From Pseudomonadota bacterium (GTDB lineage Bacteria; Pseudomonadota; Gammaproteobacteria; Xanthomonadales; SZUA-38): 64,000 nucleotides of DNA. A program made the translations under genes and the position numbers. Under the pieces are notes generated by a model. It saw only the letters and a program-made list of their open reading frames with translations, ran no database searches and was not told where the DNA came from. The stretch is from contig JBCCCR010000025.1 in the NCBI GenBank assembly GCA_039033415.1, positions 44,188 to 108,187 of the forward strand, in the 5' to 3' direction. Within the stretch, counting starts at the first letter, position 1; each line of letters starts with the position of its first letter. This document shows, in pieces, positions 27,123 through 37,443 of this stretch.

Positions 27123-28604
27123 CTACTCGGCGATGTCGAGCTCACCGGTATTGCGTTTGCCCGCCTGCTGGATGCGGTGCACCAGATCTGCCGTGCGCTG
27201 CGCGCGCTGCTGGTCTTCGCGGCGACCGCGATACCAGACGATAAACGTCAGCACCAGCAGCAGCAGGACGCCGAGCACCCATGGCCACCAGCCGAGGCCT
27301 GACGTGCGCTGGGCGGCTTCCGGCGTGTTGGTAGCGTTGGCGAGTTCCGACTCCACGGCCATGGGGCTGGGCGTGGGATCTGGTGTCGCCTGCGCAGTCG
27401 GCGCCACCGCCATGCTGGTGGGTTCGGTCGCTGCTTCTTCGGCAGCATCTTGCGCCGCTGCTCCGAGCTCCTGCTCAGCAGCCGCCACCTCAAGATCCTG
27501 CCCTTCCGCAGCTCGCAATGCGATGAGTTTCCGGAGCGTCTCAATTCGCCCTTCCAGCTCACCGACGCGGTTTTTCAGGACGTCGTTTTCTTTCCGGTAA
27601 GTCTCGATTTCGGCGGTGGCGTAAGCCAGGTCGCGGCGTGCCTCCTGGGCCCGCAGGCCGAGCTCCGTGTCATCTTCGTCAAGCCAGTTATTCAGCGAAT
27701 TCAGGATCTCGCCGCTGGTGGGCGTGCCGACCAGCTCCAGGCGAGAGTCTTCGTCGGGGGCGCTCTGCCGCGACGGGGTTGCCGGCTGCGGAGGCGCTTC
27801 AGGCGTCACGACGGCGGCCGGCGCCTCGGCCATGCGTTCGGGGGCCGGTGCGGCCGGCCTCGGCGCGGGCGCCGACACGCGCGGGCTAAAGCCGGCCATC
27901 TCCGGCAACGTCAGGCTGACGCCAGCGCGCATCCGGTTCATATCGCCGCCGATGAACGCGTCGGGGTTCAAGTCGACAATCGCCTGCATGTATTGAAAGC
28001 CATTCAGAGGCTGATCCCCCGCAATGTCCGACACAATCTGGGAAAGCGTCTGGCCACTCTGAACCGGGCCATAGTTATTGCCGGAACTCACCGCCGCCAC
28101 GCGACGCGACGTTGGCGTGCTGACCGGCTCGGCAATCTCGCGCGGCTCGGGTGCGCTCGGCGTCGGCACCGGCGTTGTCACCACGCCGTCAATCTGCGGT
28201 GCGAAGTCGATGATCACCGGGTAGTGCCGCATGCTTTCGCTATCGTCGGCATTCATGATCAGTACTAGGTCGATCACGAGGTCAGTAACGGGTAGCTTGG
28301 AGCTCAGGCGCACCACGTTTCTGCCGCCCACGAGCGATAGCGTGGCGGTGTAGTCACTCAAGTTTCTTGGCGGGTTGATGTCCATCCGCTGGTAGCGAGT
28401 AGGCCCGGCCAGCTCCACCGACAGATTTCGAACGTCGTCGGTGCTCAGGAGTTCGATCGTCGCGTCAAACGGCTGATTCAGGTACGAGTTCACGTCGAGC
28501 TCGCCGAAGCCGACCGCCCACAGCGCACTCGATGGGCACACCAGCATCGCAGCCAACAGGCCGCGCCAGCGAGACGTTGGCACTTTTTTCTGTCTACTAA
28601 ACAT
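27123..28604 (-). CDS. FimV/HubP-like protein, short form
   Basis: 493 residues. A signal peptide (to about ALWAVG) leads into the FimV N-terminal domain GFGELDVNSYLNQPFDATIEL. A LysM-like peptidoglycan-binding segment (YGPVQSGQTLSQIVSDIAG, about residue 175) and a Pro/Ala-rich linker follow. A coiled coil (about residues 325-375) and one transmembrane helix (WWPWVLGVLLLLVLTFIVWY) complete the recognisable parts. Full FimV has a large acidic cytoplasmic TPR region after the helix. Here only about 35 residues follow, so this is a truncated type or a paralogue. It probably links cell wall and membrane at the pole or division site. No good ribosome-binding site precedes ATG 28604. Confidence 0.8.
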   Translation of the reverse strand: MFSRQKKVPTSRWRGLLAAMLVCPSSALWAVGFGELDVNSYLNQPFDATIELLSTDDVRNLSVELAGPTRYQRMDINPPRNLSDYTATLSLVGGRNVVRLSSKLPVTDLVIDLVLIMNADDSESMRHYPVIIDFAPQIDGVVTTPVPTPSAPEPREIAEPVSTPTSRRVAAVSSGNNYGPVQSGQTLSQIVSDIAGDQPLNGFQYMQAIVDLNPDAFIGGDMNRMRAGVSLTLPEMAGFSPRVSAPAPRPAAPAPERMAEAPAAVVTPEAPPQPATPSRQSAPDEDSRLELVGTPTSGEILNSLNNWLDEDDTELGLRAQEARRDLAYATAEIETYRKENDVLKNRVGELEGRIETLRKLIALRAAEGQDLEVAAAEQELGAAAQDAAEEAATEPTSMAVAPTAQATPDPTPSPMAVESELANATNTPEAAQRTSGLGWWPWVLGVLLLLVLTFIVWYRGRREDQQRAQRTADLVHRIQQAGKRNTGELDIAE

Positions 28605-28670
28605 TACGGGAAAGGAGTGTATCGACTGGGAGGGGCTGTCACAACTGATTGCAACGATCGTTCATAAAGC

Positions 28671-28709
28671 AAAAAGCCGGCCCGGATCAATGCCCGGGCC
28701 GGCTTTTTT
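28671..28709. terminator. Rho-independent terminator (bidirectional) after the TonB-receptor gene
   Basis: A perfect 10-bp stem GCCGGCCCGG (28676-28685) pairs with CCGGGCCGGC (28694-28703) around an 8-base loop, flanked by AAAAA on the left and TTTTTT on the right. On the minus strand it lies 22 bp after the stop of the Oar-like receptor gene and separates it from the FimV-like gene. Confidence 0.92.
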
Positions 28710-28730
28710 AAAGGACTTACTTAAGTGAAC

Positions 28731-31700
28731 TTAGAAGGTCACACGCAGACCCAGCTGCACCTGCCAGCGGGATTGGCCAATGCCATCCTGGCGACGGTTG
28801 AACTCGGTGCGCCGCAGGTCATAGATGTAGCGACCGTCGGCCGTCAGGCCTTCGAAGTCAACAGCCTCGGCCACGTATTCGAAAGGCACTTGGTCGATCC
28901 GGCCCCACTCATCGTTAATGAGGTTGCCGAAGTTCAGGATGTTGATGTAGATCTCGCTGCCACCCCAGTCGAAGAACGGCAGCTCCTGGCGGATGCTGAT
29001 ATCCAGAGAACCAACCGACTCGCTGCGGCAGTGGTTGCGGGTCACAACCGTTCCGCGAAACTCGCTCAGGCAAGGCGTGGCGTCAACCAGCGCGAAGAAC
29101 TCGGCCTCTTCGGCCGGGTCGGTGAACTCGACATCGCCTGGGCCAGCCGGCACAAACAGCAGGTCATTGTCGAAGATACGATCGCCGTTGGCGTCATTGT
29201 CAAAGGTGAAGCTGAACGGACGGCCCGAACGGCGCTCGTAGAATGCGGTGACGGAGGTTTCCAGATCACCAAACAGGTTGTCGCGGAACTCGATGCTGGC
29301 CACGGTGCGGCTCTGGATCTCGTAGTTGGCGGTAGTTTCCTGCTCTTCGTTCGGGTTGAACGTCGCGCGGTTATTCCAGTTGGAAATCGCGCGGCTGGAG
29401 GTACCCGGATTAACGGCGTCCGAGCGGCTCCAGGTTTTGCCCAGCCTGACGGTCCAGTTGTCGTTGAAGCGCTTGCTGAAATCCAGCGTGAAGTTGGTTG
29501 ATGAGCCCTCGCTGGTGTTTTCCAAGAGAAGAACATCGTTGAACGCGGCATCAGCGTTGCAGCGGAATCCACTGGCTGCTGTCGGGTCACACCAATAGTT
29601 GTTGCGGCCGTCCGGGAGCAAGCCGTTGGGCGTCGCGGCAGTTGCGTTGGGCGCCCCAAGATTCAGATGACGATACTGGATCGCGTTTTCCACCTCACTA
29701 TGGACCAGCTCGGCGGTACCCTGAATACCCCAGGGCAGCTCGCGATCGTAGGCGAGGTTGGCGCGCCAGATTGTTGGCTGCTCCAGGTTGGGGTCAATCA
29801 CGTCCACGTCCTGCTGAGCCGCGTCCGCGCCACCCGCTGGCAGCGGCTGGTTGTCCGGGTCAGCGGAGTAGCGAATCGTGTCGTCCAAACCGAAGACGTT
29901 AAGGTTGCCGCCCGGGTTGGTGAATGGATTGGATAGCCATACACCGGCGCTGGAGCCAGCGAAGAGGCCTACGCCACCGCGTAGCTGCGACGAGTACTCA
30001 CCCTGGCTGATGTCCCAATTGAAACCCACGCGCGGCTGAATAATCTCGTTGCCATCGATCGTGGCGTCGTTTCGGAACCCGAACGTGTCGGTGAACAGCT
30101 GGTTGAACAACGGCGAGTCGTCCACGCTCGGGATATCGATTCGAATGCCGTAAGTTAGGGAGAAATCGTAGGAAACCTCCCAGGTGTCTTGGATGAAGAA
30201 ACCGGTGTTCTCCAGCGCCCAGTCGGCCGCGGGAAACGGGTCAGCGGGGTTGCTGCCGATCCGGTATTCGTAGTCGCTGGGAATCCCGGCTTCGAAGTCT
30301 TCGATGCTGTCGAACTCATAGCTGCCAAGGCTCCCGAACACAAACGTGTTCGCAATGTCGGTTTCCTTGTAATCGAACCCGAACTTGATGTTGTGGTCGC
30401 CCCAGATGTATTCGCCAGCCGCGTAAAACGTCGTAACGTCAGTGTCCAGGCGGTTGGCATGACGGAACCGCTCCGTGCCGAACAGCACGTCACCGGCTTC
30501 GGTCATGACCAACGTCTGAGGTGCGCGAGAGCGCGTAATCGGCGTGCTCAGATAGCTGCTGGTCGAAAAGTTGACCTCGGTCGTCAGGTTGGGCGTCCAG
30601 TCGGAGTACCAGATCAGGTTTGTCGCATCACGTTCAATCGCGCTGGTGTACCAATAGCTGCCCAGTGAAAACTCACTCACGTTCCGATCGGGGATGATGA
30701 CCTCTTCACCCGTGTTTTCCGTGTACGTCAGCTGGAGGCGATTGCTGTCGTTCACATTCCAGTCAAACTTCACGATGATGTTCTCGTCTTCGTCAGCAAG
30801 ATCGCTCGGATCTTCGAAGGTCCCAACATCCAGACCGTACTGGCTCTGCGCGATGTTCGCGATCCGCTCGATCTCCGACTGGTCGAGCTCAAAAATGGTT
30901 GAGGCGTTGCTGCCCAGCAGGCCAACACCCGGGCCTGGCTCGGTGCGATCAAATCCTTCGTAGCCGACGAAGAAGAACAGCTTGTCTTTGATGATCGGGC
31001 CACCGACGGTGAAGCCGTAAACGTCTTCTTCAAACGTCGGGAAATCCTGTCCGTTTTCGTTTTCGCCGATCAGGCTATCGTCGCGGAACAGGTAGTAAAC
31101 ACTGCCGGAAAACTCGTTGGTGCCGCTCTTGGTCACAGCGTTGATGCTCGCGCCGTTGAAGTTGGACTGTGCGACGTCGTAGGGCGAGATGTTGATCTGA
31201 AATTCTTCGATGGTCTCGATGGAGATCACCTGGTTCCGGGCCGGCAGGCCGCTGGGGTTCAGGCCAAACTCGTCGTTGGCGGGCACGTTGTCGATAGTCA
31301 GGTTGTTGTATCGATTGTTTTGGCCGGCGACCGAAAGCTCCTGTCGGGCCTTGTCGACCACCACAACGCGTGGGTCGAGACGGGCAAAGTCGTTCAGGGA
31401 GCGCGAGATCGTCGGATAGTTTTCGATCTGGTCGCGGGTGATGGTGGTCATCGTGCCCTTCATATCCGGGCCAAACTGACCGGCGGTCGCGATGTCACCG
31501 ACCACCTCCAGCGTGCCGAGCTGGGCCGAGCCGCTCTGCAGCTGGGCGTTCAGCGCATACTCGTCCGAGAGGTTGATATAAACCTCACCAAACTGATCGC
31601 CCTGGAAACCTTCTTTGGTTACGGTGACGGTGTAAGGACCGCCCACCCGCAGACCCCTAGCTCGATAGCGTCCGCTTTCCTGGGTCACCGCAGTTTTGGC

Positions 31701-31865
31701 GGTGCCGGTCGGCTCGTGAACCACCAGCACCTCAGCGTTAGCCACGGGAGCGCCGGTTTCGTCGGTAACAACACCCGCGATGCTGGATGTCGAGAACTGT
31801 GCGTAGGCTGGGGCTGCCAACAGGAATGCGGCCGCAGCGATAAGCAGCGATTTATAGAGTCTCAT
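28731..31865 (-). CDS. TonB-dependent receptor, Oar-like with carboxypeptidase regulatory-like domain
   Basis: 1044 residues. A signal peptide (MRLYKSLLIAAAAFLLAAPAYA) precedes a CarboxypepD_reg-like Ig domain (TSSIAGVVTDETGAPVANAEVLV, about residues 28-110). A plug domain (TITRDQIENYPTISRSLNDF; NNLTIDNVPANDEFGL) and a large beta-barrel ending in LGLRVTF follow, with the C-terminal Phe needed for BAM recognition. Oar-type receptors are associated with large substrates such as peptides or proteins. The ligand here is unknown. GAGG six bases before the ATG is the ribosome-binding site. It stands alone with its own terminator and a long 5' region. Confidence 0.9.
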   Translation of the reverse strand: MRLYKSLLIAAAAFLLAAPAYAQFSTSSIAGVVTDETGAPVANAEVLVVHEPTGTAKTAVTQESGRYRARGLRVGGPYTVTVTKEGFQGDQFGEVYINLSDEYALNAQLQSGSAQLGTLEVVGDIATAGQFGPDMKGTMTTITRDQIENYPTISRSLNDFARLDPRVVVVDKARQELSVAGQNNRYNNLTIDNVPANDEFGLNPSGLPARNQVISIETIEEFQINISPYDVAQSNFNGASINAVTKSGTNEFSGSVYYLFRDDSLIGENENGQDFPTFEEDVYGFTVGGPIIKDKLFFFVGYEGFDRTEPGPGVGLLGSNASTIFELDQSEIERIANIAQSQYGLDVGTFEDPSDLADEDENIIVKFDWNVNDSNRLQLTYTENTGEEVIIPDRNVSEFSLGSYWYTSAIERDATNLIWYSDWTPNLTTEVNFSTSSYLSTPITRSRAPQTLVMTEAGDVLFGTERFRHANRLDTDVTTFYAAGEYIWGDHNIKFGFDYKETDIANTFVFGSLGSYEFDSIEDFEAGIPSDYEYRIGSNPADPFPAADWALENTGFFIQDTWEVSYDFSLTYGIRIDIPSVDDSPLFNQLFTDTFGFRNDATIDGNEIIQPRVGFNWDISQGEYSSQLRGGVGLFAGSSAGVWLSNPFTNPGGNLNVFGLDDTIRYSADPDNQPLPAGGADAAQQDVDVIDPNLEQPTIWRANLAYDRELPWGIQGTAELVHSEVENAIQYRHLNLGAPNATAATPNGLLPDGRNNYWCDPTAASGFRCNADAAFNDVLLLENTSEGSSTNFTLDFSKRFNDNWTVRLGKTWSRSDAVNPGTSSRAISNWNNRATFNPNEEQETTANYEIQSRTVASIEFRDNLFGDLETSVTAFYERRSGRPFSFTFDNDANGDRIFDNDLLFVPAGPGDVEFTDPAEEAEFFALVDATPCLSEFRGTVVTRNHCRSESVGSLDISIRQELPFFDWGGSEIYINILNFGNLINDEWGRIDQVPFEYVAEAVDFEGLTADGRYIYDLRRTEFNRRQDGIGQSRWQVQLGLRVTF

Positions 31866-31981
31866 GGTGTGCCTCGTCTCTGAAAACAGGTCAGTTTGGG
31901 TTGCCCGTGACGCCTGGGGCGAAACCGGAGATAGGTTTTGTTATTGGTTCCGGTCCAGCTCAACCGAGGTTGAACGCCGCC

Positions 31982-32012
31982 ATTTTACGAAGAAATGTTA
32001 TCGATTTGTTAA
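31982..32012 (-). promoter_or_regulatory. Candidate promoter of the Oar-like receptor
   Basis: On the minus strand TTAACA (32007-32012) and TAAAAT (31982-31987) are each one base off the sigma70 hexamers, but the 19-bp spacer is long. Transcription would start near 31975, leaving a leader of about 110 bases. The rest of the 271-bp gap (31866-32136) shows nothing else clear. Confidence 0.3.
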
Positions 32013-32136
32013 AACGCGCGGAAGAATGTGCAATCGTTGCTCAAAGGGTCTGCAGAGCGCTGATTTTCCAGCAGAAAGCATGACCTATGGCCTACGAAAA
32101 AAAGTCCCCGCGATGAACCGCTGAAGCGCGCGCAGC

Positions 32137-34656
32137 CTACCCCATCACCCAATGGCCAGGCCAGCCACCCTGAGGCGGCCGAACGACCAGGCTTTCGCAG
32201 CGGCTCGCGAGCATTTCAGCGGTGGGATCTTGCTCGGAAAGCTGTGAAAAACCCGTCACGGCGAGCTGGAATTCTCCCTCCAGATACCAAGACAGGGCGC
32301 GGTCGAAGCGCCGCAGGTGACGCTCTTCCGCCAGGGCCGGGGAGTCCAGCACCTGGTAGAGGCCCACCGGCTGATCTTTGCCCCTGACCGCCACGCGGTC
32401 GATCTGCCGGATCGGATAGCTTCCGGTCAGCGCACCCAGCGTCAGCTCGGAGATCATGAGCCGTGCTCGGTACTGTTTGCTGGCGCTTTCAATCCGGGCC
32501 GCGAGGTTTACCGTGTCGCCGATCACGGTGTAGTCCATCCGCCGAGCGGATCCGATGTTGCCGACCACCACCTCACCGGTGTTCAGCCCGATGCCGATAT
32601 CGATGGCGTGGTGGCCGCGGTCCACCCGGCGCTGGTTCAGAGCCTCCAGCCTGTGCAGCATGTCCAGCGCCGCCTTGACCGAACCGTCCGCGTCGGTCGG
32701 CCCGGGAAACGGAACGCCGAACGCCGCCATCACCGCGTCGCCGATGTATTTGTCGATCACCCCGCCCTGCTCGCTGATGGCCTCAGCCATCTCGGCAAAG
32801 TACTCGTTGAGCATGGCGACGGTCTGGCGAGCCCCGATGCGCTCCGACATCGAGGTGAATCCCCGGATGTCGGAAAACAGTACCGTCACCTTCTGCTGCG
32901 TGCCGCCGAGACTCGCTCCGTGGTCCGACAGCAGGCGGTCAGCCACCGTATGCGGCACGTAGCGCGACAGCGTGGCGCGCACCCGCTTCTCCTCGGAAAG
33001 ATCCTCCAGCACCAGCATCGATCCAATGGTGTGGTCCTCCAGGTCCGCCAGCGGCACCCGTGCGAGGTTCACGGAGTGACGCTTGCCGTCGTCCAGCACG
33101 ATCTCCTGATCCGGCAGATAAAGCTCCGCGCCACCGGCCACAATCGCCTCCAGCCACTGATTCTCGGCGCTCAGCACCGCGTCCAGCGATTGGCCCAGGA
33201 GTTCGTCCGACGTTGCCAGCAGGCGCTGCGCCGCCTCGTTGACTTTCACCACCACGCCATCACCGTCCAGCGTGATCACCCCGTTGGTGAGGCTACGCAG
33301 GATGGACTCGTTGTAGTTCTTCATCCGGTTCAGGTCGGCAAACAGCTGTGCATTCACCAGCGCCACCGACGCCTGCGCCGCAAAAGCCCGCAGCCGGCTG
33401 GCGTCATCCCGGGTGAACCGCCCGTCCAGCTTGTTGATCGCCTGAATAACGCCGATGGTGTCACCCGCCCGGCTGGTGATCGGCACACACAGAATGTTCC
33501 GGGTGACGTAGCCCGTCACCTCGTCAAACCGCCGATTAAACTTCGGGTGCTCATACGGGTCGTCGACCGTCAGGCTTTGACCGGAACGAAACACCTGCCC
33601 GGCAATACCTTCGTCCGCCGGAAACCGTAGCTCCTGAGCTTCGCCTTCCGCGACCTTCGACCACAGCTCGTCGGTGCGCGCGTCGTGCAAAAACAGGCTG
33701 ACGCGGTCAGCGCCGACAAACGACCGGGTGGTCGCCACGATCATGGTGAGCAGCTGGCCGAGCTGCAGCTCGGTGGCCAGCGCCAGCGACACCCGGAACA
33801 GCTCCGCCTGCTCTTCGCTCGCCCGTTTGAGGGTGCCAATCATCTGGTTGGTCTTGCGCGCGATCAGGCTAAACTCATCGCGCGTCACCACCGGCACCAC
33901 CGTGTCCAGCCGTCCGCGCGACACGTCGCTCAAACCGGCAATCTGCAGGCTCAGCATGTAGCGAAGGTTATTGCCGTACGACCACATCAGGCGGAGCGAC
34001 AGCGCCAGCACCGTCAGCAGGATAAAACCAATGTCGATAAACACGGCACGGCGGAGAAAGGCGTGCGACTCGCGATCGACGTTGTCGATGATGAAGTCGA
34101 TATCCTTGATCAGCACCAGCGCCGTGACCAGTCCGGTGAAAATCGCGATGCCAAAGAAGATCACCACCAGGCGACGGGTGATGGGGAAGATGCGCTGCTC
34201 TACGCCCGCTGATGCCGGCGGCGGCGGCGTTCGCCGCTCCCGCCGAAGGCCGTTATCCAGGCCAGCAAAGATGCCGAACGCAAAGCAGCCGATCAGCACC
34301 TTGAAACCCGACTCCAGCGGGAAGCCAAACCAGAAATGGTTGTATAGCGCGATGGCAATCCCGGCGACGGTGAACAGCGCCAGGTCGATCAAGAACTGCA
34401 GGACCGATCGGCCGAACGGGTCGTCCGGCCGCATCAGCTTTTCCTCGAGCAGCAGCTTCAGCGCCAGCACGCTGGCAAACGCCACGCCAAAGGTCGCCAG
34501 CACCACCAGCGGGTTGAGCGACTCCACAAACGGGCACACGCGGGTGCCGTAGAAGCTTAAGGTGATGATCGCCAGCAGGTAATACGCCAGCGCCAGCTTC
34601 TGGTCGAACGGTTTGACCTGCGCCGCCGCTTTGACAAATTCGCCGGTGACCGCCAC
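32137..34656 (-). CDS. Membrane class III adenylate cyclase (TM-HAMP-GAF-PAS-cyclase)
   Basis: 839 residues. Several N-terminal membrane helices (residues 20-205) precede a HAMP linker (LSDVSRGRLDTVVPV, about 240-285). A GAF domain (about 300-450, IAGQVFRSGQSLTV, NILCVPITSR) and a PAS domain (about 455-565, SLTNGVITLDGDGVVVKVNE) follow. The cyclase domain (about 590-770) has both metal Asp residues (FSDIRGFT and YIGDAVMA). Lys in DKYIGD and Asp in MDYTVIGD fit ATP rather than GTP. A C-terminal tail has VVRPPQGGWPGHWVM. It converts ATP to cAMP in response to signals read by the GAF/PAS parts. Ligands are unknown. Confidence 0.88.
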   Translation of the reverse strand: MAVTGEFVKAAAQVKPFDQKLALAYYLLAIITLSFYGTRVCPFVESLNPLVVLATFGVAFASVLALKLLLEEKLMRPDDPFGRSVLQFLIDLALFTVAGIAIALYNHFWFGFPLESGFKVLIGCFAFGIFAGLDNGLRRERRTPPPPASAGVEQRIFPITRRLVVIFFGIAIFTGLVTALVLIKDIDFIIDNVDRESHAFLRRAVFIDIGFILLTVLALSLRLMWSYGNNLRYMLSLQIAGLSDVSRGRLDTVVPVVTRDEFSLIARKTNQMIGTLKRASEEQAELFRVSLALATELQLGQLLTMIVATTRSFVGADRVSLFLHDARTDELWSKVAEGEAQELRFPADEGIAGQVFRSGQSLTVDDPYEHPKFNRRFDEVTGYVTRNILCVPITSRAGDTIGVIQAINKLDGRFTRDDASRLRAFAAQASVALVNAQLFADLNRMKNYNESILRSLTNGVITLDGDGVVVKVNEAAQRLLATSDELLGQSLDAVLSAENQWLEAIVAGGAELYLPDQEIVLDDGKRHSVNLARVPLADLEDHTIGSMLVLEDLSEEKRVRATLSRYVPHTVADRLLSDHGASLGGTQQKVTVLFSDIRGFTSMSERIGARQTVAMLNEYFAEMAEAISEQGGVIDKYIGDAVMAAFGVPFPGPTDADGSVKAALDMLHRLEALNQRRVDRGHHAIDIGIGLNTGEVVVGNIGSARRMDYTVIGDTVNLAARIESASKQYRARLMISELTLGALTGSYPIRQIDRVAVRGKDQPVGLYQVLDSPALAEERHLRRFDRALSWYLEGEFQLAVTGFSQLSEQDPTAEMLASRCESLVVRPPQGGWPGHWVMG

Positions 34657-34761
34657 GTGGCCTCCTAGGATCCCCTTCCACGACCAGTATAACGTTGCCC
34701 CGACGCAGGCTCCTCAGCGCCCGCAAGGCTGGCCGGATGGACCAGCCTCCGTCAGCCCAGG

Positions 34762-36276
34762 TCAGCTCTGCAGCGAAAGCTGCGTCAGCGTCTGCTGGTA
34801 GGCGTCGCGAAACGGCTGGAGCCGCTCGGCGTAGGGCGCAGACCGTCCTACTGAACCTTGATGGATCGGCTGGCGGACCTGCAGGTCGCTGCTAGTGAGC
34901 ACTTCGTTGCGCCGCTCAAAAAAGCGGGCGCACTCATCCGACCACTCAAGCCCAACGGCTTCGAGCAGCTGACGCGCAACAACGTCGAAATCCGCGGTCA
35001 GCGCTTCGTAGCGGACGGGCACGATTGCCGACGGACCACAGCGTTCCTGCCACTGCCCCATCAGGTAATCGTGCAGCGCATGCAGTCGCCCGATGTCGTG
35101 CAGGTTGAGCAGCAGGTTAGGCAGGGAAAACGCCGCGGTGAACATCGACCACGCCGTGTCCTGCGGGTCGCGCTGCGTGTGGATCACGTGGCCGTTGGGA
35201 AACAGCGCGCACGCGGGCCCAACCAGCGAGAAGTTGAACGGCATTTTGTCGACCACGCGCAGCGACCCGGGTACCCCCAGTTCGTGCGCGCGGCGAAGGT
35301 AATCTTCGGCCGTCTTTTTGAGCGTATCGGGCGCCAGATCGAACGCGTCCAGCGTCGTGACCGCCGGGTTCGTGGTAGCGCCATCCGCAGCACTCGCCAC
35401 CTGGGCGGCCGCCAGACGGGCGCTCACCAGGTTGCTCAGAATTCGGCGTTCCCCAACCGAATGCACCTCGGGGTGAGCGTCCAGCACCTGCGCCAGCAGC
35501 GTTGAACCGCTGCGCGGCATGCCGACCACAAAAATCGGTGCCGAGCTGGCGTGTTCCCGCTCACGTAGCTCGGCCATCCGCTCGGGCGTAAAGCTGGCCA
35601 CGTAGTCGGGCGCCATCTCAATCTGGCGCGTCAGGGCCCGAGACTGCCCCGGATCGCGCAGCAGCTCACGAGCCTGCTCAAAGGCGGTAAACGCCTCGTC
35701 ATGGCGGCCGAGCTGATCGAGACAGCGGGCCTGCGCCACCTTGAGATTGGCATGCTGAACCTTTGTCAGCTCGCCAAAGTCCTGCGCCATCACCTCGAGC
35801 CAGTGCGCCGGGTCAGCCTCCGGGTCGCGAGAGAAAAACAGATACACCGAGCTGAGGCGCGGCTCCGCGGCTTGAGCTTTGAGGTAAAGCTCCCGGGCCT
35901 GAGCCAGCTCCCCGATCGCGAGCGCCAGGTCGGCCTCCCGCGCGGTGAGCAGCGGTTCATCGGGGTTGGCGGCGCGGAGCGAACTGAGCAGCGAGCGGGC
36001 CTCCGCCGGCAGAGCGCTGGCCCGCAGCATGTCCACCACCGCCACGCCGGCCTGCCAGGTGGGAGGCGGCAGTTGCGCAAGCGCCTGCAGGGTATCCCGA
36101 GCCCAGGCCGGCTGTTCGATCCGCAGGGCCAGCTGCGCCGCGGCAAACTGGATCGAATACTCCTCCGACGCCGCGGCCTGAAGGTCCTGCATCTGCGCCA
36201 TGGCGCTGGCAAAGCCACGGGTTTTGAGCGCCGTGTCGATGTTCTCCAGCGCCACCTGAACAGCAGCGGGCGTCAT
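34762..36276 (-). CDS. TPR-sulfotransferase fusion protein
   Basis: 504 residues. The N-terminal half (about 1-235) is alpha-helical with TPR-like repeats (ADLALAIGELAQARELYLKAQA, ARCLDQLGRHDEAFTAFEQA). The C-terminal half is a PAPS-dependent sulfotransferase: IFVVGMPRSGSTLLAQVLDAH holds the 5'-phosphosulfate loop, HVIHTQRDPQDTAWS the 3'-phosphate-binding Arg/Ser region, and VPVRYEALTADF is typical. It transfers sulfate from PAPS to an unknown acceptor (peptide Tyr, glycan or small molecule). It is 40 bp downstream of mdh. Confidence 0.87.
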   Translation of the reverse strand: MTPAAVQVALENIDTALKTRGFASAMAQMQDLQAAASEEYSIQFAAAQLALRIEQPAWARDTLQALAQLPPPTWQAGVAVVDMLRASALPAEARSLLSSLRAANPDEPLLTAREADLALAIGELAQARELYLKAQAAEPRLSSVYLFFSRDPEADPAHWLEVMAQDFGELTKVQHANLKVAQARCLDQLGRHDEAFTAFEQARELLRDPGQSRALTRQIEMAPDYVASFTPERMAELREREHASSAPIFVVGMPRSGSTLLAQVLDAHPEVHSVGERRILSNLVSARLAAAQVASAADGATTNPAVTTLDAFDLAPDTLKKTAEDYLRRAHELGVPGSLRVVDKMPFNFSLVGPACALFPNGHVIHTQRDPQDTAWSMFTAAFSLPNLLLNLHDIGRLHALHDYLMGQWQERCGPSAIVPVRYEALTADFDVVARQLLEAVGLEWSDECARFFERRNEVLTSSDLQVRQPIHQGSVGRSAPYAERLQPFRDAYQQTLTQLSLQS

Positions 36277-36316
36277 GCGTTACGCGATCCGACGTCGGGA
36301 CAGTCCGTCGCAGACA

Positions 36317-37410
<1,094 letters not shown>

Positions 37411-37443
37411 AGCGCTCCATGAAAGGCCACCCGGGTCTCGACC

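Noticed and set aside
32317..33630. Long open frame (437 codons) on the plus strand opposite the adenylate cyclase gene
   Set aside because: It is a codon-bias shadow: His/Arg/Gln-rich translation with no motif, fully inside a gene with clear HAMP, GAF, PAS and cyclase domains.
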